Of a DNA stretch of 64,000 nucleotides, positions 28,806-40,137 are shown piece by piece (position 1 is the stretch's first letter; every line of letters starts with the position of its first letter). The position numbers were made by a program, and so were the translations under genes. The stretch covers positions 372,001-436,000 of the forward strand of contig NZ_MOBP01000005.1 of assembly GCF_003732665.1 (NCBI RefSeq). The letters run 5' to 3'. Below the pieces are notes generated by a model. The model was not told the DNA's origin and searched no databases. It saw only the letters and a program-made list of their open reading frames with translations. The stretch is from Pseudomonas frederiksbergensis (GTDB taxonomy: Bacteria; Pseudomonadota; Gammaproteobacteria; Pseudomonadales; Pseudomonadaceae).

Positions 28806-31753
28806 TCGGCATCCAGGTGCAACGGTGTAATCACCCGACCGTCGCTTTGCGCTTCGCCCAGGTTGGCGTCGATAAAGTACACGCGGTCATCGGCCATCTG
28901 TGCCTTGTCCACCAGGAAGTCCTTGATGCTGCTGGCGCGCTCCTGGCCCAGTTGACGCAACAGCACGTCACTGGAACTCCAGAACTTGATCACGTCCGCA
29001 CGCATTTTCGCAGTGCGTTCTTCCTTGCCCAGGTCTTTCCATTCGGCGGGCGGCTGGGTCTTGAGGCGGGTGCGGTAAATGCCTTCCAGCAGCGGGCCTT
29101 TCTCGCCGTCCGGCACCTGCAGCATCGACGCCTGGGCCGGAACCTTGTCGCCACGACGCTGGAGCATTTTGTAGTAGTTGTACTGGTACTCCCGTTCCAG
29201 GCGTTGCTCGGCGATCAGCGGGCCGTCGCTGCTTTGCGCGGCGGTGCCTTCGATTTCCAGGCGCAGGGCCGGACGTTCCTTGAGGGCGCCGGACAGCTTG
29301 ATCAACGACGCTTCGGCTTCCTTGCTCAGGTCACTGGAACCCGGTGCAAACGATACTGTGCCCAAGTCTTCCGAACCGCCGCCACTGATCAAGCCGCCAA
29401 TCATCTTGAACGGTGCGGCGGCAGCCTTGACGATCAGATTGCGCAGGGTCTGCCAGACAATCGGCATGACGCTGAATTGCGGGTTGTTCAGGTCGCCGGT
29501 TACCGGCAGTTCGATGGAAATCTTGCCATCGACGTCCTTGAGCAGAGCGATCGCCAGTTTCAGCGGCAGGCTCGTGGCGTCCGGGCTGTCGACTTTCTCG
29601 CCCAGTTGCAGTTGCTCGACCACCACTTTGTTTTCGGCTTTGAGCTGGCCCTTGGTGATCAAGTAGTGCAGGTCGAGATTGAGCCGGCCCTTGCGGATGC
29701 GATAGCCGGCGAATTTGCCGGAGTAGGGCGTCAGCGTCGTCAGCTCGACCCGTTTGAAGCTGGTGGCGATATCGAGGCTGGCCATCGGGTCGAACGGGTT
29801 GACCGCGCCCTTGATGGTCACTGGCGCGTAACGGTCTACCTTGCCCTTGATGTCGACACTGGCCGGTTTCGCCTGACGGCTGTCGATGGTGCCGATTGCA
29901 CCGTTGAGCTCTTGGACGGCGGTGGCGAAGTTCGGGGTCAGGCTGAAGTCGGCGAAGTTGGCCGAACCGTCATTGATCGCAACGCCGCCAACGTGGATGC
30001 CCAGGGGTTTGTCCTTGCCGGCTGCGGGTTTGGTGGCAGTCTTGGCGCCGGCGTCGGGTGGTTGCGGAACGAGCAGGTCATCGACGTTGGTGGTGCGGTC
30101 ATCGTTGATCATGAAGCGCACATAAGGCTGGAACAGGTTGACCTTGTCGATCGACAGGCTATCGCCGTGCTGATAGTTCACGCCTTCAAGCACCAGTTGC
30201 TGCCACTTCAGGAAGTCGCGGGTCTTGAGGGTGTCGAGGGTGTGCAGTTGATCGACCTGAGCGCGGCCGGTCACGCTGAACGCCAATGGATCGGTGCTTT
30301 TCAGGTCCACCGCCAGATCACTGCCAAGCATGCCGCTGCGCAGTTCCAGGCGAATGAACGGGGTGATGTAGGACTGGGCGACCCGCAGGTCGATGTCCTT
30401 GGTCTGCACCTTCAGCTTGGCGCTGACCGGTGCCAGATTGACCTGACCGTCCGCGGTGATCTTGCCCTGCTTGCCGATGCCGGTGTCGAGTTTGAGGTTG
30501 AAAGGCGAGCCATTGAGGCTGTCGAAGTTTTGCAGGTCCAGGTTCAGCGGGCCTACTTCAAGGGCGACCGGTGGTTGCGCCTTGCGGTCGGCCAGGTGCA
30601 CTTGGTAATCGCGCAGTTGCACGTCTTTTAGCAATACCTGCCACGGTTTGCCGGGGGGCGCGGGCTCAGGTTTTGGTGAGTCGGCTGCTGCCGGGGTCGT
30701 TACCGGTTCGGCTTTGGCTTTCACGGCGGCTTTGGAAGGTTGGCTGGCGAACAGTTTCTGCCAGTCCAGTTGCCCGTCTGCTTCGAGGGCGGCCCAGGTT
30801 TCGAGTTTATTGCTGCGAATCTTGCCAACCACCACTTGCTGCTTGGCCAGATCGACGGTGGTGTCACTGACGTCCAGGCGTTGGAGTTTCACCAGCGGCC
30901 GACCGTCCGGTGCATTGAGGGCGAATGGCGCGACGCTGACTGCAACGTTGCTCAGTAGAAGTTCGGTTTCCTTGGCCAGGTTGAGTTTGTAGTCGGTGCT
31001 CAGGTTCAGCACGCCGTTTTCCAGGGCCAGCGGCAGGGCATCGCGCACGTACGGCCACCAGACTTTCATCTGGCCGTCGGTGACTTTCAACTTACCTTCG
31101 GAGGCAATCGGAATCAGGCTGAAGTTGCCGGTCCAGTCGATCTGCCCGCCTTCCGGGCCGGCCGCGACCAAGGTCATGTCGGCGTTGTCGTCGGGCAGGG
31201 TACTGAGGTTCTTCAGCTCGAAATCGAGTTTGTCGTAAAGGAATTCGATGGGCTCGCTGGGGCGGGCATCCTGGAAGTGCACATAGCCGCCGGCCAGTTT
31301 GATTCGCTCGACCCGCAGCGGGAATGGTTTGGCATTCGGGTCGGCCGGGGTCGGTTCGCTGGCGGGAATCTTGAACAGGCCGAGCAGGTTGAGCTTACCG
31401 TCCTTGGCAAAGAGGATTTCGGTCTTGGGCTTGTCCAGTTCGATATCGGACAGGTGCAGCGCCTTGGTCCACAGGCTGTCGATTTGCAGGTTGGCGTAAA
31501 GCCGTTCGAAGCCGACCTGCTCCTTGCCCGGCTCGCCGATGACCAGGCCCCACAGGGTGACTTCAAGGCTGAAGGGATTGAGTTCGATCCGCTGGATATG
31601 GGCGGGCGTGGTGGCGTAAATGGCCAACTGCTGGTTGGCGATCCGCAAGGCGATGCCCGGCAAAATCAGAAATCCCAGCAGGCTGTAGAGGGCCAGAGCA
31701 GTCAACAGGGCGCCGATAGCGCGAATCAATCCTTTGGGCATGTGCGGCTTCAT
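28802..31753 (-). CDS. Large DUF748 (AsmA-like) envelope protein
   Basis: 983 residues from ATG 31753 (MKPHMPKGLIRAIG). The frame extends upstream to 31939, but without a membrane anchor at its end. One N-terminal membrane helix (ALLTALALYSLLGFLILPGIAL), then long beta-rich repeats of the AsmA/DUF748 kind, with Pro/Ala-rich linkers at about 430-460 and 655-680. After about residue 830, GTVSFAPGSSDLSKEAEASL and LRLEIEGTA resemble an OmpA-like segment. AsmA-family proteins are thought to bridge the periplasm for lipid transport; this one's substrate is unknown. Confidence 0.85.
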   Translation of the reverse strand: MKPHMPKGLIRAIGALLTALALYSLLGFLILPGIALRIANQQLAIYATTPAHIQRIELNPFSLEVTLWGLVIGEPGKEQVGFERLYANLQIDSLWTKALHLSDIELDKPKTEILFAKDGKLNLLGLFKIPASEPTPADPNAKPFPLRVERIKLAGGYVHFQDARPSEPIEFLYDKLDFELKNLSTLPDDNADMTLVAAGPEGGQIDWTGNFSLIPIASEGKLKVTDGQMKVWWPYVRDALPLALENGVLNLSTDYKLNLAKETELLLSNVAVSVAPFALNAPDGRPLVKLQRLDVSDTTVDLAKQQVVVGKIRSNKLETWAALEADGQLDWQKLFASQPSKAAVKAKAEPVTTPAAADSPKPEPAPPGKPWQVLLKDVQLRDYQVHLADRKAQPPVALEVGPLNLDLQNFDSLNGSPFNLKLDTGIGKQGKITADGQVNLAPVSAKLKVQTKDIDLRVAQSYITPFIRLELRSGMLGSDLAVDLKSTDPLAFSVTGRAQVDQLHTLDTLKTRDFLKWQQLVLEGVNYQHGDSLSIDKVNLFQPYVRFMINDDRTTNVDDLLVPQPPDAGAKTATKPAAGKDKPLGIHVGGVAINDGSANFADFSLTPNFATAVQELNGAIGTIDSRQAKPASVDIKGKVDRYAPVTIKGAVNPFDPMASLDIATSFKRVELTTLTPYSGKFAGYRIRKGRLNLDLHYLITKGQLKAENKVVVEQLQLGEKVDSPDATSLPLKLAIALLKDVDGKISIELPVTGDLNNPQFSVMPIVWQTLRNLIVKAAAAPFKMIGGLISGGGSEDLGTVSFAPGSSDLSKEAEASLIKLSGALKERPALRLEIEGTAAQSSDGPLIAEQRLEREYQYNYYKMLQRRGDKVPAQASMLQVPDGEKGPLLEGIYRTRLKTQPPAEWKDLGKEERTAKMRADVIKFWSSSDVLLRQLGQERASSIKDFLVDKAQMADDRVYFIDANLGEAQSDGRVITPLHLDAE

Positions 31754-31857
31754 ATGTCTGGTCGGAGTGCCTTGGAGTATGGCACGCGATTTCGGTTCCG
31801 AAGTACTCGCCCGGTTCAGGATTGTTCGGAAAGAAGCGTAGGAAATTTCCTGGGTGG

Positions 31858-32874
31858 TCAGAGTTGCAGGATCAGGGTCTTCAGCGGTGGCTGTTGATCC
31901 CGCGACGGAAAATCTGCGCCCGGGGTCATTACCGACCACTCACGCACCGGCCGCCCGGCCTTCTCGGCGCAGCGAAGCACCTGCTCGCGCCAGTCGTCCA
32001 TGCTGACTTTCGCCAGGTTGTTGCAGCAGATCAGCACGCCGTTGTCGGCGGTGGTCAGCAAGGCAGGCTTGAGCAGGCTCTGATAGTCGCGCAACAGGTC
32101 GACGGTGCCGAATGCGCTCTTGGCCCAGGCCGGAGGGTCGAGCAGCACCAGATCGTACTGACGCTGCTCCAGGCGCTGATAGCTCGGCAGTTTTTGCCCG
32201 CGCCGCTGACTGATCGGCAGCCCGGCCAGTTGACGAGTCGCCGGGAAGTAATCGGACTGGATGAATTCCATGCTCGGCAACTGCGGGTTGAGCAGGCCGT
32301 TCTCGCGGCCAACGGCCAGATTGCCCTCGGCGAAATCCAGGTTGCACACCTCGCTGGCGCCACCGGCCGCCGCACTCAGGCCGACGCCACAGGTGTAGGC
32401 GAACAGGTTGAGCACGCTTTTGTTCTGGCTGTGCTCCTTGACCCAGCCCCGGGTGTTGCGCAGGTCGAGGAACAGTAGCGGATCTTGCCCGGCATGACGG
32501 CCGCGAACCCGGTAGTTGAGGCCCCATTCGTGGCCGACCAGGTCTTGCAGCGCGGCTTCGTCGGCGCGGTAAACGGTGTCTTCGCGGTCGATGCGCGAAT
32601 TGCCCCGGGAGCGGTCGTTGTAGACCAGCAGGGTATCGAAGCCCAGGTGTTGATTGATGATGCCGTGCAGTTCCAGCAGTGCCTCTCGCTCCAGGGATTG
32701 GTGGAAACTCTGTACCAGCAGTTGCGGACCGTAGCGGTCGATGGTCAGGCCACCGGCGCCCTCCTGGCTGCCATGGAACAGGCGATAGCAATCGGTGCCT
32801 TGCTGGTGCAGTTCGGCAAGCAGGTCCTGGCGATGATCGAGGGCGGCGCGCAGCGCCTGATTCAAGGAAGACAT
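31858..32874 (-). CDS. Class I SAM-dependent methyltransferase, RlmI/RlmK-like
   Basis: 338 residues. The C-terminal two-thirds is a Rossmann methyltransferase: SVLNLFAYTCGVGLSAAAGG binds SAM, and YDLVLLDPPAWAKSAFG is the catalytic DPPAW block of 5-methylcytosine/RlmI-type rRNA methyltransferases. The N-terminal part has GLTIDRYGPQLLVQSFHQ, typical of RlmI relatives that carry a PUA region, although a full PUA domain is not evident. The substrate is probably 23S rRNA but not certain. Stands alone between DUF748 and acs. Confidence 0.85.
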   Translation of the reverse strand: MSSLNQALRAALDHRQDLLAELHQQGTDCYRLFHGSQEGAGGLTIDRYGPQLLVQSFHQSLEREALLELHGIINQHLGFDTLLVYNDRSRGNSRIDREDTVYRADEAALQDLVGHEWGLNYRVRGRHAGQDPLLFLDLRNTRGWVKEHSQNKSVLNLFAYTCGVGLSAAAGGASEVCNLDFAEGNLAVGRENGLLNPQLPSMEFIQSDYFPATRQLAGLPISQRRGQKLPSYQRLEQRQYDLVLLDPPAWAKSAFGTVDLLRDYQSLLKPALLTTADNGVLICCNNLAKVSMDDWREQVLRCAEKAGRPVREWSVMTPGADFPSRDQQPPLKTLILQL

Positions 32875-32946
32875 GCTGGGCGCCTTGCAGGAGGAGGGAA
32901 TTTGGCGCGGGAGTTTAACAGCTTGGCACAGGACCGAGGTGCTCCC

Positions 32947-32969
32947 TTCGCGAGCAAGCCCGCTCCCAC
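32947..32969. repeat. Single REP sequence
   Basis: One copy of the inverted REP core (TTCGCGAGCAAGCCCGCTCC plus CAC) without a partner, between acs and the methyltransferase gene. Confidence 0.85.
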
Positions 32970-32994
32970 AGGGGATTTGTGTCGACTCAGTGGC

Positions 32995-33025
32995 TAAAAG
33001 AAAGCGCGGCCGATGAGGGCCGCGC
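32995..33025 (-). terminator. Terminator of acs
   Basis: On the minus strand, GCGCGGCC, a short loop, GGCCGCGC, then TTTCTTTT; just after the acs stop. Confidence 0.88.
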
Positions 33026-33031
33026 AGGGTG

Positions 33032-34969
<1,938 letters not shown>

Positions 34970-35049
34970 GACGGTTCCTTATTCTTGTTTTGCGACAAGA
35001 TTAAGATGCGCCGAGTGCCCAACGGGTTCAAGTCATGCGCTAAACAAGT

Positions 35050-35137
35050 GTGGGAGCGGGCTTGCTCGCGAAAGCGGTGTGTCAGTCAACATTTAAGCTG
35101 AATGATCCACCGCATTCGCGAGCAAGCCCGCTCCCAC
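35050..35137. repeat. REPIN doublet
   Basis: REP copies at 35050-35072 and 35115-35137 in inverted orientation, between acs and pgi. Spacer contains GCGGTGTGTCA and a diverged complement. Confidence 0.92.
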
Positions 35138-35161
35138 AGGGTAGAGCGGTGTGGCGTCAGA

Positions 35162-36826
35162 TCAGCCGCGGTGACGACCGCGGAAGTAGTTGATCAGGCC
35201 TTGGGTGGAAGCATCGTCAGCCGGGGTTTCTTCGCTGCCGACCAGGCGGTTGTAGACGCCTTTGCCCAGCTCTTTGCCCAGCTCCACGCCCCACTGGTCG
35301 AAGGCGTTGATGCCCCAGACCACGCTTTGCACGAAGACTTTGTGTTCGTACATCGCCACCAGCGCGCCGAGGCGACGAGGGCTGATGCGCTCGACCACCA
35401 GGGTGTTGCTCGGACGGTTGCCCGGGATCACCTTGTGCGGTGCGATTTTCTGTACTTCTTCTTCGCTCAAGCCTTTGTCGCGCAACTCGGTTTCGGCTTC
35501 GGCCAGGGTTTTGCCCAGCATCAGTGCCTGGCTTTGCGACAGGCAGTTGGCGTACAGCCACTGGTGGTGGTCGGACACCGGGTTGAAGCTGACGATCGGC
35601 ACGATGAAATCGGCCGGGATCAACTGGGTGCCCTGGTGCAGCAACTGGTGGTAAGCGTGCTGACCGTTGCAGCCGACGCCGCCCCAGATCACCGGGCCGG
35701 TATCGGTGGACACCGGCGTGCCGTCCTGGCGCACGCTCTTGCCGTTGGATTCCATGTCCAGTTGTTGCAAGTGCTTGGTGATGTTGCGCAGGTAGTGGTC
35801 GTACGGCAGGATCGCGTGGCTTTGCGCGCCCCAGAAGTTGCCGTACCAGACACCCAGCAAGGCCAGCAGCACCGGCATGTTCTGTTCGAATGGAGCGCTC
35901 TGGAAATGCTGGTCCATGGTGTAGGCACCGGACAGCAGTTCCTTGAAGTTCGACATGCCGATGGCCAGGGCAATCGGCAGACCGATGGCCGACCACAGCG
36001 AGTAACGCCCGCCGACCCAGTCCCACATCGGGAAGATGTTCTCTTCACGAATACCGAAGGCTACGGCTGCGGCATTGTTGCTCGAAACCGCGATGAAGTG
36101 GCGATACAGCTCGGCTTCCGAACCACCCTGGGCCAGATACCAGGCACGGGCGGCCTGGGCGTTTTTCAGGGTTTCGAGGGTGTTGAAGGATTTCGACGAG
36201 ACGATAAACAGCGTGGTCTCGGCGCGCAATTTCATGGTCAGTTCGTGGAATTCACTGCCGTCGATGTTCGCCAGGTAGTGGCAGCGCACACCTTTCTGGG
36301 CGTAGGACAGCAGCGCTTCGGACACCAGTTCCGGGCCGAGGAACGAGCCACCGATGCCGATGTTCACCACGTCAGTGATCGGCTTCTCGGTGTAACCGCG
36401 CCACAGACCATCGTGGATACGGCCCACGAGGTCGGTGATCTGGTTCAGCACCTTGTGCACTTCCGGCATCACGTTGACGCCGTTGACCGACAACTTGTCG
36501 CCCACCGGGCGGCGCAATGCAGTGTGCAGTGCCGGACGGCCTTCGGAGGAGTTGACGATTTCGCCGTCGAACAGCGCTTTGATCGCGCCCTTGAGGTCGA
36601 CTTCGTTGGCCAGGCCCACCAGCAGATTGCGGGTCTCGGCGTTGATCAGGTTCTTCGAATAATCGAGAAACAGACCGCAGCTGCTGAGGGTGAATTGGGT
36701 AAAGCGCTGCGGGTCGGCATTGAAGGCTTCGCGCATGCTGAAATCCTGCATGGCTTGGCGGTGGTCTTTCAACGCTTGCCAGGCGGGCAGAGCGGTAACG
36801 TCGTGAGGAGTGCGGTAGTACGCCAT
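35162..36826 (-). CDS. pgi: Glucose-6-phosphate isomerase
   Basis: 554 residues from ATG 36826 ([10 protein letters not shown]). The upstream extension to 36913 lacks a ribosome site. Motifs: [19 protein letters not shown] (sugar phosphate binding), [31 protein letters not shown] (signature with the catalytic Arg) and a C-terminal [16 protein letters not shown] block with the catalytic Lys. Interconverts glucose-6-P and fructose-6-P. In pseudomonads, which lack phosphofructokinase, it mainly serves gluconeogenesis and exopolysaccharide precursors. Confidence 0.97.
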   Translation of the reverse strand: MAYYRTPHDVTALPAWQALKDHRQAMQDFSMREAFNADPQRFTQFTLSSCGLFLDYSKNLINAETRNLLVGLANEVDLKGAIKALFDGEIVNSSEGRPALHTALRRPVGDKLSVNGVNVMPEVHKVLNQITDLVGRIHDGLWRGYTEKPITDVVNIGIGGSFLGPELVSEALLSYAQKGVRCHYLANIDGSEFHELTMKLRAETTLFIVSSKSFNTLETLKNAQAARAWYLAQGGSEAELYRHFIAVSSNNAAAVAFGIREENIFPMWDWVGGRYSLWSAIGLPIALAIGMSNFKELLSGAYTMDQHFQSAPFEQNMPVLLALLGVWYGNFWGAQSHAILPYDHYLRNITKHLQQLDMESNGKSVRQDGTPVSTDTGPVIWGGVGCNGQHAYHQLLHQGTQLIPADFIVPIVSFNPVSDHHQWLYANCLSQSQALMLGKTLAEAETELRDKGLSEEEVQKIAPHKVIPGNRPSNTLVVERISPRRLGALVAMYEHKVFVQSVVWGINAFDQWGVELGKELGKGVYNRLVGSEETPADDASTQGLINYFRGRHRG

Positions 36827-37054
36827 CGCTGCGATTTTCCTTTTACTTGAACTGCCTTTAAGACACTGAAGATCCCGGAATGTCCCGACCGCTGGGTGGG
36901 ACATGGCGGGCAATCTGCTTGGAGACGATTAAATAGCGCAGGGCGGTAACAGTAAACCTCGCATGCGGATCTGTCTTCGCTTTGTATGACTGGTTTTCTG
37001 TACTTTTTTAACATTCAAAGCGCAAATGCCCCGACAGACGGACAGATGCGGCGA

Positions 37055-37435
37055 TCAGGCAACCTGAACCGGGATGGCGTTACTGGTGTGGCTCAGCTCG
37101 TTGCCCGGCGCCATGTACAGCATGCGCGGCTTGAAGTTGAGCAGTTCGGCTTCGCTGTAATGAGCGTAGGCGCAGATGATCACCCGGTCACCGACCTTTG
37201 CCTTGTGCGCCGCCGCGCCGTTGACCGAGATCATGCGCGAACCTTCCTCGCCACGAATCGCGTAGGTGGTGAAGCGCTCGCCGTTGTCGACGTTATAAAT
37301 CTGGATCTGTTCGTATTCACGGATGCCGGACAAGTCCAGCCATTCGCCGTCGATGGCGCAAGAACCTTCGTAATCGAGAACTGCGTGGGTGACTTCGGCG
37401 CGGTGCAGCTTGGCCTTGAGCATGATGGCGTGCAT
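37055..37435 (-). CDS. panD: Aspartate 1-decarboxylase PanD
   Basis: 126 residues from ATG 37435. The self-cleavage site is at Gly24-Ser25 ([11 protein letters not shown]), which yields the pyruvoyl group; Tyr58-type active region [17 protein letters not shown] and [18 protein letters not shown] complete the fold. Makes beta-alanine for pantothenate. Separated from panC by a REPIN rather than directly fused in an operon. Confidence 0.97.
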   Translation of the reverse strand: MHAIMLKAKLHRAEVTHAVLDYEGSCAIDGEWLDLSGIREYEQIQIYNVDNGERFTTYAIRGEEGSRMISVNGAAAHKAKVGDRVIICAYAHYSEAELLNFKPRMLYMAPGNELSHTSNAIPVQVA

Positions 37436-37526
37436 GAGGGTTTTCCCTGGTCGGAATCGAACGGCGGGCAGTTTGCCCGAAGGCTTTGAGGGCGGCAATA
37501 CGCTCCGAATATCACCACAAACCAAT

Positions 37527-37614
37527 GTGGGAGCGGGCTTGCTCGCGAATGCGGTGTGTCATTCAACAGAGATGTCGACTGATACACCGCATTCGCGAGC
37601 AAGCCCGCTCCCAC
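37527..37614. repeat. REPIN doublet between panC and panD
   Basis: REP copies at 37527-37549 and 37592-37614. The inner part GCGGTGTGTCA pairs with TGATACACCGC, so almost the whole element can form one hairpin. Confidence 0.93.
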
Positions 37615-37630
37615 AGGGGGAAAGCGGTGA

Positions 37631-38491
37631 TTAGGCGTGCCCGTCGAGGTTCAGGTGCAGGTTGTCGATCAACCGCGTCGTCCCGAGGAACGACGCCACC
37701 AGAATCACCAGGTCCCGATCTTCCGGGGTGGCCGGACGCAAGGTCACGGCGTGGCGGATTTCCAGGTAATCGGCACGTAAACCCGCCGCTTCGAGCTGTT
37801 TAATCTGCCCGTCGATCAGCGCCGGATAATCACGCTCACCTTGTTTAATCGCCTCGGCAATCGTCGACAGCGTGCGATACACCACCGGCGCGGTCGCACG
37901 TTGTTCTTCGCTGAGAAAGCCGTTGCGCGACGACAGGGCCAGGCCATCGGCAGCGCGGACGGTCGGTTCGCCGATGATCTGGATCGGCATGTTCAGGTCA
38001 TGTACCAACGCGCGAATCACCGCCAGTTGCTGGAAGTCTTTCTGGCCGAAGATCGCCAGGTCCGGCTGGACCATGTTGAACAGCTTGCTGACCACGGTCG
38101 CCACGCCTTCGAAATGCCCCGGACGGCTGGCGCCGCACAGGCCTTCGGACAGTTGCGGGACGCTGACGCGGGTCTGGCCGGCCATGCCGTCGGGGTACAT
38201 TTCTTCGACGGTGGGGGCGAACAGCAAGTGGCAACCGGCCTGGAGCAGTTTTTCCTGGTCGGCGGCCAAGGTGCGCGGATACTTGTCGAGGTCTTCGCCG
38301 GCGCCGAATTGCAGCGGGTTGACGAAGATGCTCGCGACCACGAAATCCGCCCGTTGCGCGGCTTTGGTAATCAGTGCGACATGACCGCTGTGCAGATTGC
38401 CCATGGTCGGGACGAAGGCAATGCGCTTGCCTTCACCCCGGGCACGGGCGACGGCAGCCCGCAGTTCGCGGACGGTTTTGACGGTGTTCAT
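37631..38491 (-). CDS. panC: Pantothenate synthetase PanC
   Basis: 286 residues. ATP-binding [14 protein letters not shown] (HxGH), and [19 protein letters not shown] plus the KMSKS-like SSRNGFLS loop. Joins pantoate and beta-alanine to pantothenate using ATP. Its start overlaps the panB stop by 4 bases. Confidence 0.97.
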   Translation of the reverse strand: MNTVKTVRELRAAVARARGEGKRIAFVPTMGNLHSGHVALITKAAQRADFVVASIFVNPLQFGAGEDLDKYPRTLAADQEKLLQAGCHLLFAPTVEEMYPDGMAGQTRVSVPQLSEGLCGASRPGHFEGVATVVSKLFNMVQPDLAIFGQKDFQQLAVIRALVHDLNMPIQIIGEPTVRAADGLALSSRNGFLSEEQRATAPVVYRTLSTIAEAIKQGERDYPALIDGQIKQLEAAGLRADYLEIRHAVTLRPATPEDRDLVILVASFLGTTRLIDNLHLNLDGHA

Positions 38492-39288
38492 GCAGAGAAT
38501 CCGTGTTCGATACCTGGGAAAGTGGCGGCTTTGACTTCAGCGACGTAAGCGCTCAACGCGGCTTGAATGCTCACCTGGCCATTCATGAAATTCTTCACGA
38601 ACTTCGGCACGCGGCCGGTGATGGACAGGCCCAGCATGTCGTGCAGCACCAGGACCTGGCCGTCGGTGCCGCTGCCGGCGCCAATGCCGATCACCGGAAT
38701 GCCTACGGCCTGAGTGATTTCCAGTGCCAGTTCGCTCGGCACGCACTCCAGCAACAACATCGAGGCACCGGCCTGTTCCAGGGCGATGGCGTCCGCGCGC
38801 ATCTGTCGTGCCTGGTTCTCGCTGCGACCCTGGACTTTATAACCGCCCAGGATATTGACCGATTGCGGGGTCAGGCCCATGTGCGCGCACACCGGCACGC
38901 CACGTTCGGCCAGCAGGCGGATCGAGTCCGCCAGCCACAATGCACCTTCGACCTTGACCATGTGCGCACCGGCCTGCATCAGCAGGGCGCTGTTGATCAT
39001 GGCTTGTTCGGTGGTGGCGTAGGCCATGAAGGGCAGGTCGGCGAGGATCAGGGCGTCGGCATTGCCGCGTTTGACGGCGGCCACGTGGTAGGCCATCTCA
39101 GCGGTGGTGACGGGCAGGGTGCTGTCGTGACCTTGCAAAACCATGCCGAGGGAGTCGCCCACCAGCAGCACTTCGACACCGGCCTCGTTGCAGGCGTGGG
39201 CGAAGGTCGCGTCATAGCAGGTCAGCATGGTGATTTTTTCACCTTTCTGCTTGAGGCTCTGGAGCGTGGTCAGGGTGATGGCTGGCAT
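38488..39288 (-). CDS. panB: Ketopantoate hydroxymethyltransferase PanB
   Basis: 266 residues. TIM-barrel motifs [34 protein letters not shown] (metal-binding Asp) and [13 protein letters not shown]; the C-terminal [17 protein letters not shown] is characteristic. Transfers a hydroxymethyl group from methylene-THF to 2-oxoisovalerate. First gene of panBC. Confidence 0.97.
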   Translation of the reverse strand: MPAITLTTLQSLKQKGEKITMLTCYDATFAHACNEAGVEVLLVGDSLGMVLQGHDSTLPVTTAEMAYHVAAVKRGNADALILADLPFMAYATTEQAMINSALLMQAGAHMVKVEGALWLADSIRLLAERGVPVCAHMGLTPQSVNILGGYKVQGRSENQARQMRADAIALEQAGASMLLLECVPSELALEITQAVGIPVIGIGAGSGTDGQVLVLHDMLGLSITGRVPKFVKNFMNGQVSIQAALSAYVAEVKAATFPGIEHGFSA

Positions 39289-39648
39289 GTAAAAAATCCT
39301 CGTTCAGGCGCTATGGAAACTACTGCGAGTAACGCGCGTGATTCTTCATTTACTCAGGCGCACGGTCTTTTGTCGTGCTTATAAGGCCTGGATTGCGCCC
39401 TTTAGCGCCGCGTTGGCGGCAGCGGGACGCCTATAGTCGTGAGGAGGACTCGGGAAGTCAATTGTGTGTGTTACCGCGTTGTTACGGTGGGGGTGTTACC
39501 GGGGTAACTGATGCGATTCAGCAGATTTTGTGGCACCACATAACAAATGTGGGAGCGGGCTTGCTCGCGAATACGGTGGGTCAGTCAACATTGGTGCTGA
39601 ATGACACACCGCATTCGCGAGCAAGCCCGCTCCCACAGGGGATTTTTG
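39289..39648. other. Intergenic stretch between folK and panB
   Basis: 360 bases. Holds a REPIN at 39549-39636 close to the folK end. The remainder should carry the panBC promoter, but I see no clear -35/-10 pair on the minus strand and no gene. Confidence 0.6.
39549..39636. repeat. REPIN doublet
   Basis: REP copies at 39549-39571 and 39614-39636, inverted, 13 bases after the folK stop. Confidence 0.92.
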
Positions 39649-40134
39649 TCAGTTTTGAGGGTAGCGTTCCAGCCCTATGAACGGGCAGGCAGCGATCAAT
39701 TCGCTGAGGATTCGACCATCGGCCAACCGCAGATCCTGCGGCGCCAGTTCGGCCAGCGGATACAGCACGAAGGCACGTTCCTGCAGGTGGTAATGCGGCA
39801 CCTTGAGCCGAGGCTCGTCGATCAAGCGATCACCAAACAGCACGATGTCGAGATCGAGCGTGCGCGGCCCCCAGCGTTCAAGGCGTTCGCGGCCTTGTTC
39901 GTTCTCGATGGCTTGCAGCGCATCGAGCAGTTCCAGCGGTGCGAGGGAACTGTCGAGGGCGGCGACGGCGTTGGTGTAGCGCGGTTGGCCGGGCAGTAAC
40001 GAGTCGCTTTGGTAAAACGCGGAAACCCCGATCAGTTCGGTCCGGGGCAACCGCGCCAGCGCCTCGACGGCGCTGCGCAACTGTTCGGCGGGGTCAGCCA
40101 GATTGCTGCCCATGCCGATGTAGATGCGTTCCAT
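39649..40134 (-). CDS. folK: HPPK, 2-amino-4-hydroxy-6-hydroxymethyldihydropteridine pyrophosphokinase
   Basis: 161 residues. YIGMGSNLADP at the N-terminus and the HPPK signature RWGPRTLDLDIVLFG with the two metal-binding aspartates. Transfers pyrophosphate to the pterin in folate synthesis. Starts 3 bases after the pcnB stop; pcnB-folK is a conserved pair. Confidence 0.96.
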   Translation of the reverse strand: MERIYIGMGSNLADPAEQLRSAVEALARLPRTELIGVSAFYQSDSLLPGQPRYTNAVAALDSSLAPLELLDALQAIENEQGRERLERWGPRTLDLDIVLFGDRLIDEPRLKVPHYHLQERAFVLYPLAELAPQDLRLADGRILSELIAACPFIGLERYPQN

Positions 40135-40137
40135 GGC

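Noticed and set aside
28817..30631. Long antisense frame opposite the DUF748 gene
   Set aside because: Mirror of GC-rich coding; no start signals and composition of a shadow frame. The same holds for the long antisense frames opposite clpB, acs, pgi, pcnB and cbrA.
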